DNA from: a bacterium
GTDB lineage: Bacteria > Cyanobacteriota > Vampirovibrionia > Gastranaerophilales > Gastranaerophilaceae
Length of the DNA: 64,000 nucleotides
Reading direction: 5' to 3'
Assembly (NCBI GenBank): GCA_017470815.1
Contig: JAFUXT010000001.1
Span: forward strand, 1-64,000
Shown here: positions 53,408 to 60,840 of the stretch, in pieces
Layout of the letters: each line of letters opens with the position of its first letter
How positions within the stretch are numbered: position 1 is the stretch's first letter
Position numbers and translations under genes: made by a program
Notes under the pieces: generated by a model
The model's input: only the letters and a program-made list of their open reading frames with translations
Told to the model about the DNA's origin: nothing
The model's database searches: none

Positions 53408-53893
53408 TTAACATGGTTTTGCAATTTTTTCGTTTAAATATTTATCGACCGCTTCAGGTACAAATTTTGAAATATCTCCGTTGTTTTGGTAAATCTCTTT
53501 GATAGTTGAAGACGAGATAAAATTATATTTAGGTTTTGTCGTCAAAAAAACCGTTTTTATCTCATCACAAAGCGCACTGTTTGTTTGAGAAAGTTGCATT
53601 TCAAATTCAAAATCCGAAACTGCACGCAAACCTCTTATCAAAACATTTGCGCTATGCTTTTTTGCATATTCAACAGTCAAACCTTCAAAGTAGTCAACTT
53701 CAACATTTTCAATATCTTGTACGCTTTTCTTTATTAATTCAACCCTTTCTTCAACACTTAAAAACCCTGTTTTTGCACCGTTATGAGCAACTGCAATAAT
53801 TACTTTGTCAAATATTTCAGATGCATTTTTTAAAATATCCAAATGACCATAAGTTATCGGATCAAAACTTCCGGGATATATCGCTATTTTCAT
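53408..53893 (-). CDS. coaD: pantetheine-phosphate adenylyltransferase
   Basis: 161 residues from ATG 53893, preferred because AGGAG sits eight bases upstream; a GTG three codons earlier is also in frame. The T/HxGH-type site YPGSFDPITYGHLDI, LIRGLRAVSDFEFE and the C-terminal ISSSTIKEIYQNNGDIS are CoaD signatures. Adds AMP to phosphopantetheine, the penultimate step of coenzyme A synthesis. Forms a pair with the coiled-coil gene downstream. Confidence 0.96.
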   Translation of the reverse strand: MKIAIYPGSFDPITYGHLDILKNASEIFDKVIIAVAHNGAKTGFLSVEERVELIKKSVQDIENVEVDYFEGLTVEYAKKHSANVLIRGLRAVSDFEFEMQLSQTNSALCDEIKTVFLTTKPKYNFISSSTIKEIYQNNGDISKFVPEAVDKYLNEKIAKPC

Positions 53894-53982
53894 AATTGGC
53901 ACTCCTTACACTGAGATTATAACATAAAAAGCAGATAAGTTCTTTTCAGAAATTAATCATGTTAAATCTTTACTCCTAAGCA

Positions 53983-54011
53983 AAAAAAAAGCCTCTTTAA
54001 AAAAGAAGCTT
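53983..54011 (-). terminator. terminator (minus strand)
   Basis: GCTTCTTTTTTAAAGAGGC hairpin with a run of nine T on the minus strand, upstream of coaD. With the terminator at 54187 it brackets a 170-bp AT-rich gap (54012-54186) that shows only repetitive AGTAGGTAG/TAGAAGGTAG words and no gene. Confidence 0.6.
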
Positions 54012-54186
54012 CCTTGGAATCTGTTACAATTCCTCGTGTAAAAGGTTAGTAGGTAGAAAGTAGAAGGTAGTAGTTATATAATTTTGAATAAATTATATAC
54101 TTCTTATATACTTAATAAGTATTTTAAAATTCTAAAATTGCACAACCTTAAACATGTTGTTACAAAAATTCACAAATAAACATGAA

Positions 54187-54222
54187 AAAGCGGGATTTGA
54201 AAGAATTTTCAAATCCCGCTTT
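54187..54222. terminator. terminator after the 173-aa gene
   Basis: AAAGCGGGATTTGAAA and TTTCAAATCCCGCTTT form a 16-bp stem with a four-base loop. On the minus strand five T follow. Confidence 0.9.
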
Positions 54223-54264
54223 GTAGGGTTAGTTATTTTAAGGTAAGTTATATCAATCTTTTAT

Positions 54265-54786
54265 TTATGCGTTAGCCGTATATTTAGGAGCCATCATTTT
54301 TATATCTTCATCTCTTGCTTTTTTGGCTTCCTGTAATTCTGCGGTTATTTCATCAAGAAGTGTTTTCAAAGTTTCTTGCTCCTGTGCAAGTTTACCTTCT
54401 TCAACTTTTAAATTCTTTTGTTCTTCTTGAGCTGCCTGTTCACGCCCCTGTATGTACAATGTTCGCATAATGTAATTTTGCATTTGCTGCGGATTTTGCA
54501 TTGCTCCGCCCATTTGCTGCTGATACATCATTTGCATCATTGGGGCATTTTGCTGCATATACTGTAATGCCATATTGTGAGCATAACCAATATATGCCAT
54601 TGATCTGCCCATCATTGACCCCGGAGAACCTAAAATATCTCCGATAGAGATATTGCCATTTCCAACCATAGCGGCGTACTGCTGCAAATCTCGTAATTTT
54701 CGCGAGATTTTCAATAACTTGTACTGAATGTTTGATTTTTGTCGGCACAAGTCATGAACTCTTGCGGTAAACATTAGAAATCCCAT
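54265..54786 (-). CDS. coiled-coil protein with 'TAR' N-terminal motif
   Basis: 173 residues. N-terminal MFTARVHDLCRQKSNIQYKL resembles the start of the 604-aa protein at 58947 (LLTITARKADCEFQSMKL). The middle is rich in Met and Gln (PMMQMMYQQQMGG, NPQQMQNY) and the end is a coiled coil (ERKK/QEEQ type helices from about residue 120). No signal peptide. Unknown function; shape and composition suggest a structural or secreted filament-like protein. Own terminator; AGG ribosome binding site. Confidence 0.65.
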   Translation of the reverse strand: MGFLMFTARVHDLCRQKSNIQYKLLKISRKLRDLQQYAAMVGNGNISIGDILGSPGSMMGRSMAYIGYAHNMALQYMQQNAPMMQMMYQQQMGGAMQNPQQMQNYIMRTLYIQGREQAAQEEQKNLKVEEGKLAQEQETLKTLLDEITAELQEAKKARDEDIKMMAPKYTANA

Positions 54787-54846
54787 AACTAACCTACCTT
54801 TTTAAATTTTTAAACTAACCTATTTTTTTAACCTACATATATATAA

Positions 54847-54877
54847 AAACATGCAATTCCAAGTAATTGCATGTTTT
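54847..54877. terminator. terminator after clpP
   Basis: AAAACATGCAATT and AATTGCATGTTTT form a 13-bp stem with a CCAAGT loop downstream of clpP. Confidence 0.88.
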
Positions 54878-54912
54878 TAGCCTTTTATTAAGTTTTGTAA
54901 AGTTCTTGTAAA

Positions 54913-55533
54913 TTAATTGCTTGAAGGTACCTTTTCCACAACCTTGTCAATAAGACCGTAATCTTTTGCTTCATAAGCAGATAAGTAGTGGTCACGTTCG
55001 CAATCTTCACGAACTTTTTTCGGATCTTGTCCTGAATTTTTAGAAATTATATCAATTAACATATCCTTCATGCGCATAATCTCTTTTGCTTCAAGTTCAA
55101 TATCCGTTGCCTGACCTTTCGCACCACCCAACGGTTGGTGAATCATAATCCTTGAACTCGGCAGGGACATTCTTTTGCCCTTTGCACCGGAGCATAGCAA
55201 AAATGCACCCATTGATGCGGCTTCTCCTAAACAAATTGTTGCAACATCTGCCTTAATAAGGTTCATAGTGTCATAAATTGCCATTCCTGCAGTAATTACA
55301 CCACCCGGACTGTTGATATACAGCATAATATCTTTATCCGGATTTTCACTGTCTAACAACAATAACTGTGCAACAACCGAGTTTGCTACATCATCATCAA
55401 TTTCAGTTCCCAAAAATATAATTCTTTCTCTTAGCAGCCTTGAAAAAATATCAAAAGAACGTTCTCCTCTTGAAGATGCTTCGATGACTGTCGGGACATA
55501 ACCCATTATTTTCATATAAGTTTCCTGATCCAT
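54913..55533 (-). CDS. clpP: ATP-dependent Clp protease proteolytic subunit
   Basis: 206 residues, standard length. Catalytic S107 in [10 protein letters not shown]132 in RIMIHQP, and the Asp of the triad follow. Starts [20 protein letters not shown]. It forms a tetradecameric barrel with ClpX or ClpC to degrade unfolded or tagged proteins. Single gene; clpX is not adjacent. Strong AAGGAGAGG ribosome binding site. Confidence 0.97.
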   Translation of the reverse strand: MDQETYMKIMGYVPTVIEASSRGERSFDIFSRLLRERIIFLGTEIDDDVANSVVAQLLLLDSENPDKDIMLYINSPGGVITAGMAIYDTMNLIKADVATICLGEAASMGAFLLCSGAKGKRMSLPSSRIMIHQPLGGAKGQATDIELEAKEIMRMKDMLIDIISKNSGQDPKKVREDCERDHYLSAYEAKDYGLIDKVVEKVPSSN

Positions 55534-55722
55534 TACCCTCTCCTTTTTAACAAAATTTTATCCCAAATATTATATTTACGCAAGATAATATATATTTACA
55601 TGAAAAAATTATCTGAATATCTTTGGGAGTTAATCTGATTATATGTTTTATGAAAAAACGTCATCAGATAGAAAATTTATATTTATATTTATTGTCAATT
55701 TTATTATTATTTGTTTACAAAT

Positions 55723-55806
55723 TGTTTGATTTTTTTCATGTTTGATATATTATGACATCATAAGCCGAATTAAAAGAGAATGTGAGGAAACCACATTCTT
55801 TTTTAA
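55723..55806 (+). promoter_or_regulatory. promoter and attenuator-like hairpin before rpmG
   Basis: TTGTTT (-35, about 55723) and TATATT (-10) with 18 bp between them, then AGAATGTG-AGGAAAC-CACATTCT followed by TTTTT (about 55780-55806). The hairpin is a complete intrinsic terminator sitting 40 bases before the rpmG start, so it may attenuate the ribosomal operon. The rest of the 310-bp gap (55534-55722) is AT-rich with no gene. Confidence 0.5.
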
Positions 55807-55843
55807 AGGTCAAAAAAATAAGTAAAATAAAGGAAATAAAACA

Positions 55844-56011
55844 ATGGGAATTAAAGGAAAATTAGACAAAATGGTAGTTCTTGCATGTGAAGAATGTAAA
55901 GAAAGAAACTACACAACAACAAAAAACAAAAAAACATTAAAAGAAAGAATGGAATTAAACAAATATTGTCCAAAGTGCAAAAAACACACTGCACACAAGG
56001 AAACGAAGTAA
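55844..56011 (+). CDS. rpmG: 50S ribosomal protein L33
   Basis: 55 residues. Two CxxC pairs (CEECKER, CPKCKKH) mark the zinc-binding form of L33, and [15 protein letters not shown] is typical. Part of the large subunit near the E site. First gene of the L33-tRNA-Trp-SecE-NusG-L11-L1 run; AAAGGA ribosome binding site 10 bases upstream. Below common length cut-offs. Confidence 0.95.
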   Translation: MGIKGKLDKMVVLACEECKERNYTTTKNKKTLKERMELNKYCPKCKKHTAHKETK

Positions 56012-56012
56012 A

Positions 56013-56123
56013 AGTGAATTGTGGATTGTGAGTCGTGAATTGAGGTTATCAAGGATTTTTCATATTTTTTGATTTGCAAATTTGAAAAGGACTATTCACT
56101 ATTCACAACTCACTATTCACTAA
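56013..56123. repeat. GTGAATyGTGAAT inverted-repeat element, copy 3
   Basis: Left end AGTGAATTGTGGATTGTGAG, right end CTATTCACAACTCACTATTC. It sits between rpmG and tRNA-Trp. Confidence 0.7.
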
Positions 56124-56126
56124 TTT

Positions 56127-56199
56127 GCGTCCTTAGTTCAGTTGGTAGAACGTCGGTCTCCAAAACCGGATGTCGAGGGTTCGAGTCCTTCAGGGCGCG
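56127..56199 (+). tRNA. tRNA-Trp (CCA)
   Basis: Acceptor GCGTCCT/AGGGCGC, D-arm GTTC-AGTTGGTA-GAAC, anticodon loop CTCCAAA giving anticodon CCA, T-arm GAGGG-TTCGAGT-CCTTC. Discriminator G; the CCA end is not encoded. Its place between rpmG and secE is the usual bacterial order. Confidence 0.96.
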
Positions 56200-56225
56200 A
56201 TTTATAAATATAAGGATATTCAAAT

Positions 56226-56447
56226 ATGATGAACGGTTCAGATAAAAAACAAAACGAAACAATTGAATCAATTAAGGCTTATTTTAAAGGCGTAAAAGCC
56301 GAATGGGGCAGAATTAGTTGGCCTGAACGCAGACAAATTGTTGCCGAAACTCTATCGGTAATAGTAATTGTTTTTGTATTTACCGTTGCAATATATTGCA
56401 TGGATTTAATTTTCAAAGGGCTTTTGAGTCTCGTAAATAAAATATAA
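56226..56447 (+). CDS. secE: preprotein translocase subunit SecE
   Basis: 73 residues (or 72 from the second ATG). The amphipathic segment YFKGVKAEWGRISWPERRQI and one transmembrane helix (VIVIVFVFTVAIYCMDLIF) are the minimal SecE. It clamps SecY in the Sec translocon. Followed by nusG after 27 bp. Confidence 0.95.
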   Translation: MMNGSDKKQNETIESIKAYFKGVKAEWGRISWPERRQIVAETLSVIVIVFVFTVAIYCMDLIFKGLLSLVNKI

Positions 56448-56474
56448 ACAAAAAATTTATAATAAAGGTGGCTT

Positions 56475-57101
56475 ATGACTAAAAAAGAAAAAACAATGGA
56501 AGAACAACTAAACGAAGACATCGCAGAAGAAAAAGCGTTGGAACAAGAAGAAGTTGAAGCACAGGAAGCGAAGAAAAACCAAAAAAGATGGTATATCGTT
56601 CACACATACTCAGGGTACGAAAACAAGGTTAAAGTGAATCTTGAAAAGCGTGTCGAATATATGAATATGGGTGATAAAATCTTTAGGATTGAAGTTCCTC
56701 AAAAAACCGTTGTTCAGGTAAAAAGCGGTAAGAAACAGGAAAAAGAAGAAAAGATTTTCCCGGGGTATGTTCTTGTTGAAATGATTATGGATGAGGACAG
56801 TTGGTATGTTGTAAGACACACTTCAGGTGTTACAAAATTCGTTGGCTCTGTCAAAAAACCAATTCCTGTCAAAGAAAGCGAAATCAAAAGAATATTACAC
56901 AGAACATCATCACAAGTGGAAAAAGTTGAACTTGATGTTAAAGTCGGTGATAAAATCAGAATTGTATCAGGTCCGTTTGCTGACTTTGATGCAGATATTA
57001 TCGAAGTTTATCCTGATAAATCAAAACTTCGTGCAAATGTTTCAATCTTTGGTCGTGAAACGCCGGTTGAACTTGAGTATAATCAAATAAACAAATTATA
57101 A
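56475..57101 (+). CDS. nusG: transcription termination/antitermination protein NusG
   Basis: 208 residues. An acidic 35-residue N-terminal extension precedes the NGN domain (RWYIVHTYSGYENKVK, FPGYVLVEMIMDEDSWYVVR). A KOW domain (VGDKIRIVSGPFADFDADII) ends the protein. NusG binds RNA polymerase and couples transcription with translation or Rho. The acidic extension is longer than in E. coli. Confidence 0.97.
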   Translation: MTKKEKTMEEQLNEDIAEEKALEQEEVEAQEAKKNQKRWYIVHTYSGYENKVKVNLEKRVEYMNMGDKIFRIEVPQKTVVQVKSGKKQEKEEKIFPGYVLVEMIMDEDSWYVVRHTSGVTKFVGSVKKPIPVKESEIKRILHRTSSQVEKVELDVKVGDKIRIVSGPFADFDADIIEVYPDKSKLRANVSIFGRETPVELEYNQINKL

Positions 57102-57143
57102 TAAGTAAGGTGTGATTAATTCGCATCAAAGGTACACACAAAC

Positions 57144-57175
57144 TGTGGAAGAGGTCTGACCTCGCTATTACCACA
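57144..57175 (+). promoter_or_regulatory. L1-binding leader hairpin before rplK
   Basis: TGTGG-AA-GAGG-TCTGA-CCTC-GCTATTA-CCACA: two short helices separated by an asymmetric internal loop (AA opposite GCTATTA). This mimics the 23S rRNA site of protein L1 and, by known L11-operon control, lets L1 repress its own operon. Ends eight bases before the AAAGGAG ribosome binding site. Confidence 0.7.
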
Positions 57176-57188
57176 AAAGGAGAAAAAA

Positions 57189-57617
57189 ATGGCAAAAAAA
57201 GTAGTAGGAAAAATCAAACTTCAAATTGAAGCCGGAAAAGCAAATCCGTCACCACCTGTTGGTCCTGCATTAGGTCAGCATGGTGTTAACATTATGGATT
57301 TTTGTAAGCAATTCAATGCGAAAACACAAGACAAAGCAGGATATATCATTCCTGTAATTATTGATGTATATGAAGACAGAAGTTTTACTTTTGTAATCAA
57401 ATCACCACCTGCTCCTGTGTTGATTAAAAAAGCCTTAAATCTTCCAAAAGGTTCATCAGTTCCTAACAAAGATAAAGTAGGCGAAATCACAAGAGCGCAA
57501 TTGGAAGAAATTGCAAAAACCAAAATGGATGACTTAAACGCTACAACAATGGAAGCAGCAGTCAAAATGATTGCCGGTTCTTGCAGAGCAATGGGCGTAA
57601 CAGTTAAAGAAGATTAG
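57189..57617 (+). CDS. rplK: 50S ribosomal protein L11
   Basis: 142 residues. [40 protein letters not shown] and the C-terminal [15 protein letters not shown] are the L11 signature. Forms the GTPase-associated region with the L7/L12 stalk base. Preceded by an L1-type regulatory hairpin. Paired with rplA after a TGTCAT repeat element in the gap. Confidence 0.98.
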   Translation: MAKKVVGKIKLQIEAGKANPSPPVGPALGQHGVNIMDFCKQFNAKTQDKAGYIIPVIIDVYEDRSFTFVIKSPPAPVLIKKALNLPKGSSVPNKDKVGEITRAQLEEIAKTKMDDLNATTMEAAVKMIAGSCRAMGVTVKED

Positions 57618-57631
57618 TACAAAATCAATTA

Positions 57632-57718
57632 TGTCATCCTGAACTTGTTTCAGGATCTCACATAGAACATTATTGAATATGTATTATAAGGAGATGCCGG
57701 AATAGATTCGGCATGACA
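57632..57718. repeat. TGTCATCCTGAA palindromic element, full copy
   Basis: 87 bp with terminal inverted repeats: TGTCATCCTGAACTTGTTTC on the left, and the right end inverted reads TGTCATGCCGAATCTATTCC. Each end also folds into its own hairpin. Inserted between rplK and rplA. Confidence 0.85.
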
Positions 57719-57781
57719 TTTAAAAGTAAAACAGCATGGAAGGACAGTTTGTCCGTTAACACCACGAAAGGAAAAATTAAA

Positions 57782-58504
57782 ATGTCAAGATTAACTAAAA
57801 AACAACAAAAAACTCAACAACTGCTTGAAGGTTTCAATCAGCCGGCAACTGCTGTTGATGCAATAAAGAAGTTACAGGAAATTTCCAAAGAAGTTTCTAA
57901 ATTCAATGAAACGGTTGAATGTCACATGAGATTAGGTATTGATGTTCGTCAGGCTGATCAACAGATTCGTTCAACAGTTGTATTACCTGCAGGTTTAGGC
58001 AAAACAGTCAGAGTTTGCGTTATAGCAAAAGGTGCAAAAGCATCTGAAGCAACAGAAGCAGGCGCAGATTTTGCAGGTGCAGAAGAAATCATTGATAAAA
58101 TTTCAGACGGATGGTTTGAATTTGATACATTGATTGCGACTCCTGATTGTATGGGTATGCTTGGTAAACTCGGTAGGGTTTTAGGGCCAAAAGGCTTGAT
58201 GCCAAACCCAAAAACAGGTACAGTAACAATGGACATTGCAAAAGCGGTAAAAGATGCTAAAGCAGGTAAAGTTGAATACAGAGCCGATAAGCAAGGTATG
58301 ATTCACTGCCCTATCGGTAAAGTTCAGTTTAGCGAAGAAGATTTGGTCAAAAACTATGCAACCTTAGCAGATGCAATTTTAAAATCAAAACCATCTTCAG
58401 CAAAAGGAACTTATGTTAAATCAGTTTACTTATCAACAACAATGGGACCTGGGATTAAATTAGATCCGAAAACATTTGCTGCTGAAGTAAAAGAATTGGT
58501 TTAA
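57782..58504 (+). CDS. rplA: 50S ribosomal protein L1
   Basis: 240 residues from ATG 57782, chosen for AAAGGAAA upstream; an earlier in-frame ATG (57713) overlaps a repeat element and is unlikely. [21 protein letters not shown] and [20 protein letters not shown] are L1 signatures. Binds 23S rRNA at the L1 stalk and its own mRNA at the rplK leader. The expected rplJ and rplL do not follow; instead a structured RNA candidate and a terminator do. Confidence 0.98.
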   Translation: MSRLTKKQQKTQQLLEGFNQPATAVDAIKKLQEISKEVSKFNETVECHMRLGIDVRQADQQIRSTVVLPAGLGKTVRVCVIAKGAKASEATEAGADFAGAEEIIDKISDGWFEFDTLIATPDCMGMLGKLGRVLGPKGLMPNPKTGTVTMDIAKAVKDAKAGKVEYRADKQGMIHCPIGKVQFSEEDLVKNYATLADAILKSKPSSAKGTYVKSVYLSTTMGPGIKLDPKTFAAEVKELV

Positions 58505-58514
58505 TAAAACATTA

Positions 58515-58599
58515 TTTCCTCTCGCCCACAGCGTCAATTGAGTGGGAGATGGTAGAAAATCAAAACGAGGATTGAGTTTTAGATTTTCGGGTGAGGAAA
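58515..58599 (+). ncRNA. three-way-junction RNA candidate after rplA
   Basis: P1 TTTCCTC (58515-58521) pairs with GAGGAAA (58593-58599); P2 CCCAC (58525-58529) with GTGGG (58542-58546); P3 GAAAATC-AAAAC with GTTTT-A-GATTTTC (58555-58588). A seven-codon ORF MKIQNKK (58599-58622) begins at the end of P1, with its ribosome binding site inside P1. It stands in the position of the L10 leader. Identity unproven. Confidence 0.4.
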
Positions 58600-58620
58600 T
58601 GAAAATACAAAATAAAAAGT

Positions 58621-58648
58621 AAGTTGGGGTTTCGACCCCAACTTTTTT
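58621..58648 (+). terminator. terminator after the rplA region
   Basis: AAGTTGGGGT-TTCG-ACCCCAACTT followed by TTTT, a 10-bp stem with a TTCG tetraloop. Confidence 0.92.
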
Positions 58649-58694
58649 GTTGGTTATAGTTTTAAGATCGCACAAAAAATTTTGTTGAATTAAT

Positions 58695-58826
58695 GTAGTT
58701 AAGTAGTCGAGTAGTTAGTAGATAAGTTCGTTTCAAAATTAATTATTTTAAATATAAGTACTATTATTACTAATATTAATACCCCGATACGAACTTATCA
58801 ACATAAAGACTTAACGTCTTAACGAC
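58695..58826. repeat. GATAAGTTCGT inverted-repeat element
   Basis: Left end contains GATAAGTTCGTTTC; the right end is its inverse GATACGAACTTATC with one mismatch, flanked by GTTAAG-type words on both sides (GTAGTTAAGTAGTCGAGTAG and inverse). ~130 bp, with an AT-rich centre. It fills most of the gap before the 604-aa gene; 58827-58946 is AT-rich promoter sequence. Confidence 0.65.
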
Positions 58827-58946
58827 TTTTTAACTTATTTTGTAAACATTTGTAACAATACGATTTATAACCTAAAGTTTAAGGTAAAAAATGCCGTCAA
58901 ACCACATGATAGAACATGTCTGAAACCAATTTTAGAAAGGAAAAAA

Positions 58947-60761
58947 ATGGGATTAGCGGCATCACAAGCGAGATTGTTAACTATCACAGCCAGAAAAGCA
59001 GACTGTGAATTTCAATCTATGAAATTATCTCATGAGAAAATTGCTCTATCTCGTGATATGGAGCGAATTTCTGATGAATACCAAAACGCTATGAACAAGA
59101 CAAAACTTATCTATGACTATTATGGTACAGGCACAAGTGATATGTCTTTAACATACGGATTATTGATGACTCCGTCTGTTTATAACGATTATTATCCGAG
59201 ACTATTGACAGATAAATCAAACAGAGTTGTATTATCAGGAGTATATGCCTCTGCAGCAAAAGCAGCAGGTATTCCTGCAGAAGGTTACAACGGAACACCA
59301 TCTTCAGAAGTTCGTAATTCATTTGTTGAAGCATTAAGAGATTTGGGTGTAATTTCGGCTTCAACCGCAGCAAGTATTGAAAGTGTATCATATAACAATG
59401 CAATAGGTTTGGGTGCAACTTTCTCTGCAACAGTCGCCACTCAGGATATTACCGCTAATGATTTTATGGAATTGGTAAAACAACAATGTAAAGATACAAC
59501 TGATTATGGCATTGTAAGTCAATTTGATAATCATGGTACATGTGCTTATCCTAAAGAAACATTACTAAGTAGCGGCAACAGTGACTGGAATTTTAGACTT
59601 TCAGTCGGAGACGGAAAAGATAACTGCGAAAATCAAGTTACAACACTCAATCTTTACGATTTATTAAAAAATGAAAAAGATAAACAATATACGGTATCAT
59701 TCAGAACCGGTGAAGGTGCAACTATTCCGGCAGGTGAAAGTGCATTCCTTCAACAATGGGTAATCGGAACTGAAAACAGCCCGTCGTTTTTAAATTGGAT
59801 GGTTGACCAATTTAGTTCAATCTTTGGCGGAGTTGCAGAAAACGATTTGGCTCTTCAATATGCTTATAACCAAGTATATGATTTATTATACCCAAATGAA
59901 GAAATTCAGGATATGGCAGGTAAATTACCGAGCAATTATAATGATTGCGATGAAGAAGACCGTGGTGAAACGACTGCAAGAATTACAGATGGCGGAGATC
60001 TAAAAAATTATGAACAAAGCATAAACCTTGTATCTACAAAAGTTTGTCACAACTATGATGACGATGATTCTGATGTAGCAAGAAATTCTGCAATAGACTA
60101 TATCGGCAGCGTATATACAGGTTGCGGAAACGGTTCGACTTCTTGGTGGGATGGCGGCGGCGGAAGACGTCAAGGTCTTGCTCTTAACTTAAGCCACATC
60201 ACAGAAATTTTTATGACTGCCTTTGTAGAATACTTAAATGGTATCGACACTTCTCAATATTCTTATGAAAAAGGTGAATACTCAAAAGCATCATTATACA
60301 AGATTAATGAACACGGTGATGATATTTTCAAAATCAAAGCACCTACAGATGTTACTGACGGCACAGATAACCTTCTTGCCGGATTCTATGATGCATTATT
60401 TAACAGAATTTGCATAAGCGGCTGGACTGAAAACGAGAATATTGAAAGTGTTGAATATATGCAGGAACTTATGAAATCGGGTGCCGTATATATTTCATCT
60501 ATCAATAATGACGGTAATTACTACCAAAGCGGCTATTCAACAGATACATACATTGCAGAAGTCGCTGACCTTGAAGGTGTTGCTCAGGCGGAGGCAAAAT
60601 ATAACGCTGCCAAAGCAAAAATAGAAAACAAAGAAAACACTATTGATATGAAGATGAAAAATCTGGATACTGAAATATCATCTCTTACAACCGAATATGA
60701 TGCCGTTAAAGGAATTATATCCAAAACAGTCGAAAAATCATTTAAGCGATATGATGCATAA
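58947..60761 (+). CDS. large filament-like protein of unknown function
   Basis: 604 residues. An N-terminal helical segment (MGLAASQARLLTITARKADC, then QSMKLSHEKIALSRDMERIS) and a C-terminal coiled coil (KYNAAKAKIENKENTIDMKM to the end, finishing TVEKSFKRYDA) bracket a soluble centre rich in Ser/Thr/Asp/Tyr. Paired terminal helices with a variable centre are the plan of flagellin and hook-type filament proteins, but no flagellin signature is present and there is no signal peptide. Its start resembles the 173-aa protein at 54265. Function unknown; surface structure or type-III-like export substrate is possible. Strong AAAGGAAA ribosome binding site. Confidence 0.7.
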   Translation: MGLAASQARLLTITARKADCEFQSMKLSHEKIALSRDMERISDEYQNAMNKTKLIYDYYGTGTSDMSLTYGLLMTPSVYNDYYPRLLTDKSNRVVLSGVYASAAKAAGIPAEGYNGTPSSEVRNSFVEALRDLGVISASTAASIESVSYNNAIGLGATFSATVATQDITANDFMELVKQQCKDTTDYGIVSQFDNHGTCAYPKETLLSSGNSDWNFRLSVGDGKDNCENQVTTLNLYDLLKNEKDKQYTVSFRTGEGATIPAGESAFLQQWVIGTENSPSFLNWMVDQFSSIFGGVAENDLALQYAYNQVYDLLYPNEEIQDMAGKLPSNYNDCDEEDRGETTARITDGGDLKNYEQSINLVSTKVCHNYDDDDSDVARNSAIDYIGSVYTGCGNGSTSWWDGGGGRRQGLALNLSHITEIFMTAFVEYLNGIDTSQYSYEKGEYSKASLYKINEHGDDIFKIKAPTDVTDGTDNLLAGFYDALFNRICISGWTENENIESVEYMQELMKSGAVYISSINNDGNYYQSGYSTDTYIAEVADLEGVAQAEAKYNAAKAKIENKENTIDMKMKNLDTEISSLTTEYDAVKGIISKTVEKSFKRYDA

Positions 60762-60789
60762 AAACAACCCCTAAATATAGTTAATGTAA

Positions 60790-60825
60790 AAAATGGGATT
60801 TTGTAATTATACAAAATCCCATTTT
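60790..60825. terminator. bidirectional terminator
   Basis: AAAATGGGATTTTGTA and TACAAAATCCCATTTT form a perfect 16-bp stem with an ATTA loop, between the converging 604-aa gene and thrS. Confidence 0.95.
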
Positions 60826-60840
60826 AACTTTTTAGTTTAA

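Noticed and set aside
55642-55728. 28-codon plus-strand ORF with a hydrophobic stretch upstream of rpmG
   Set aside because: No Shine-Dalgarno sequence and no separate promoter; Ile/Phe content follows from AT richness. Not comparable with the peptide gene at 30463.
57713-57781. N-terminal extension of L1 from the ATG at 57713
   Set aside because: The extension overlaps the end of a repeat element and lacks a ribosome binding site; ATG 57782 has AAAGGAAA and gives the normal L1 N terminus.
58515-58648. Naming the post-rplA structure an L10 leader
   Set aside because: Position fits but the conserved leader sequence blocks I would expect are not clear and rplJ is absent, so it is reported only as a structured-RNA candidate.
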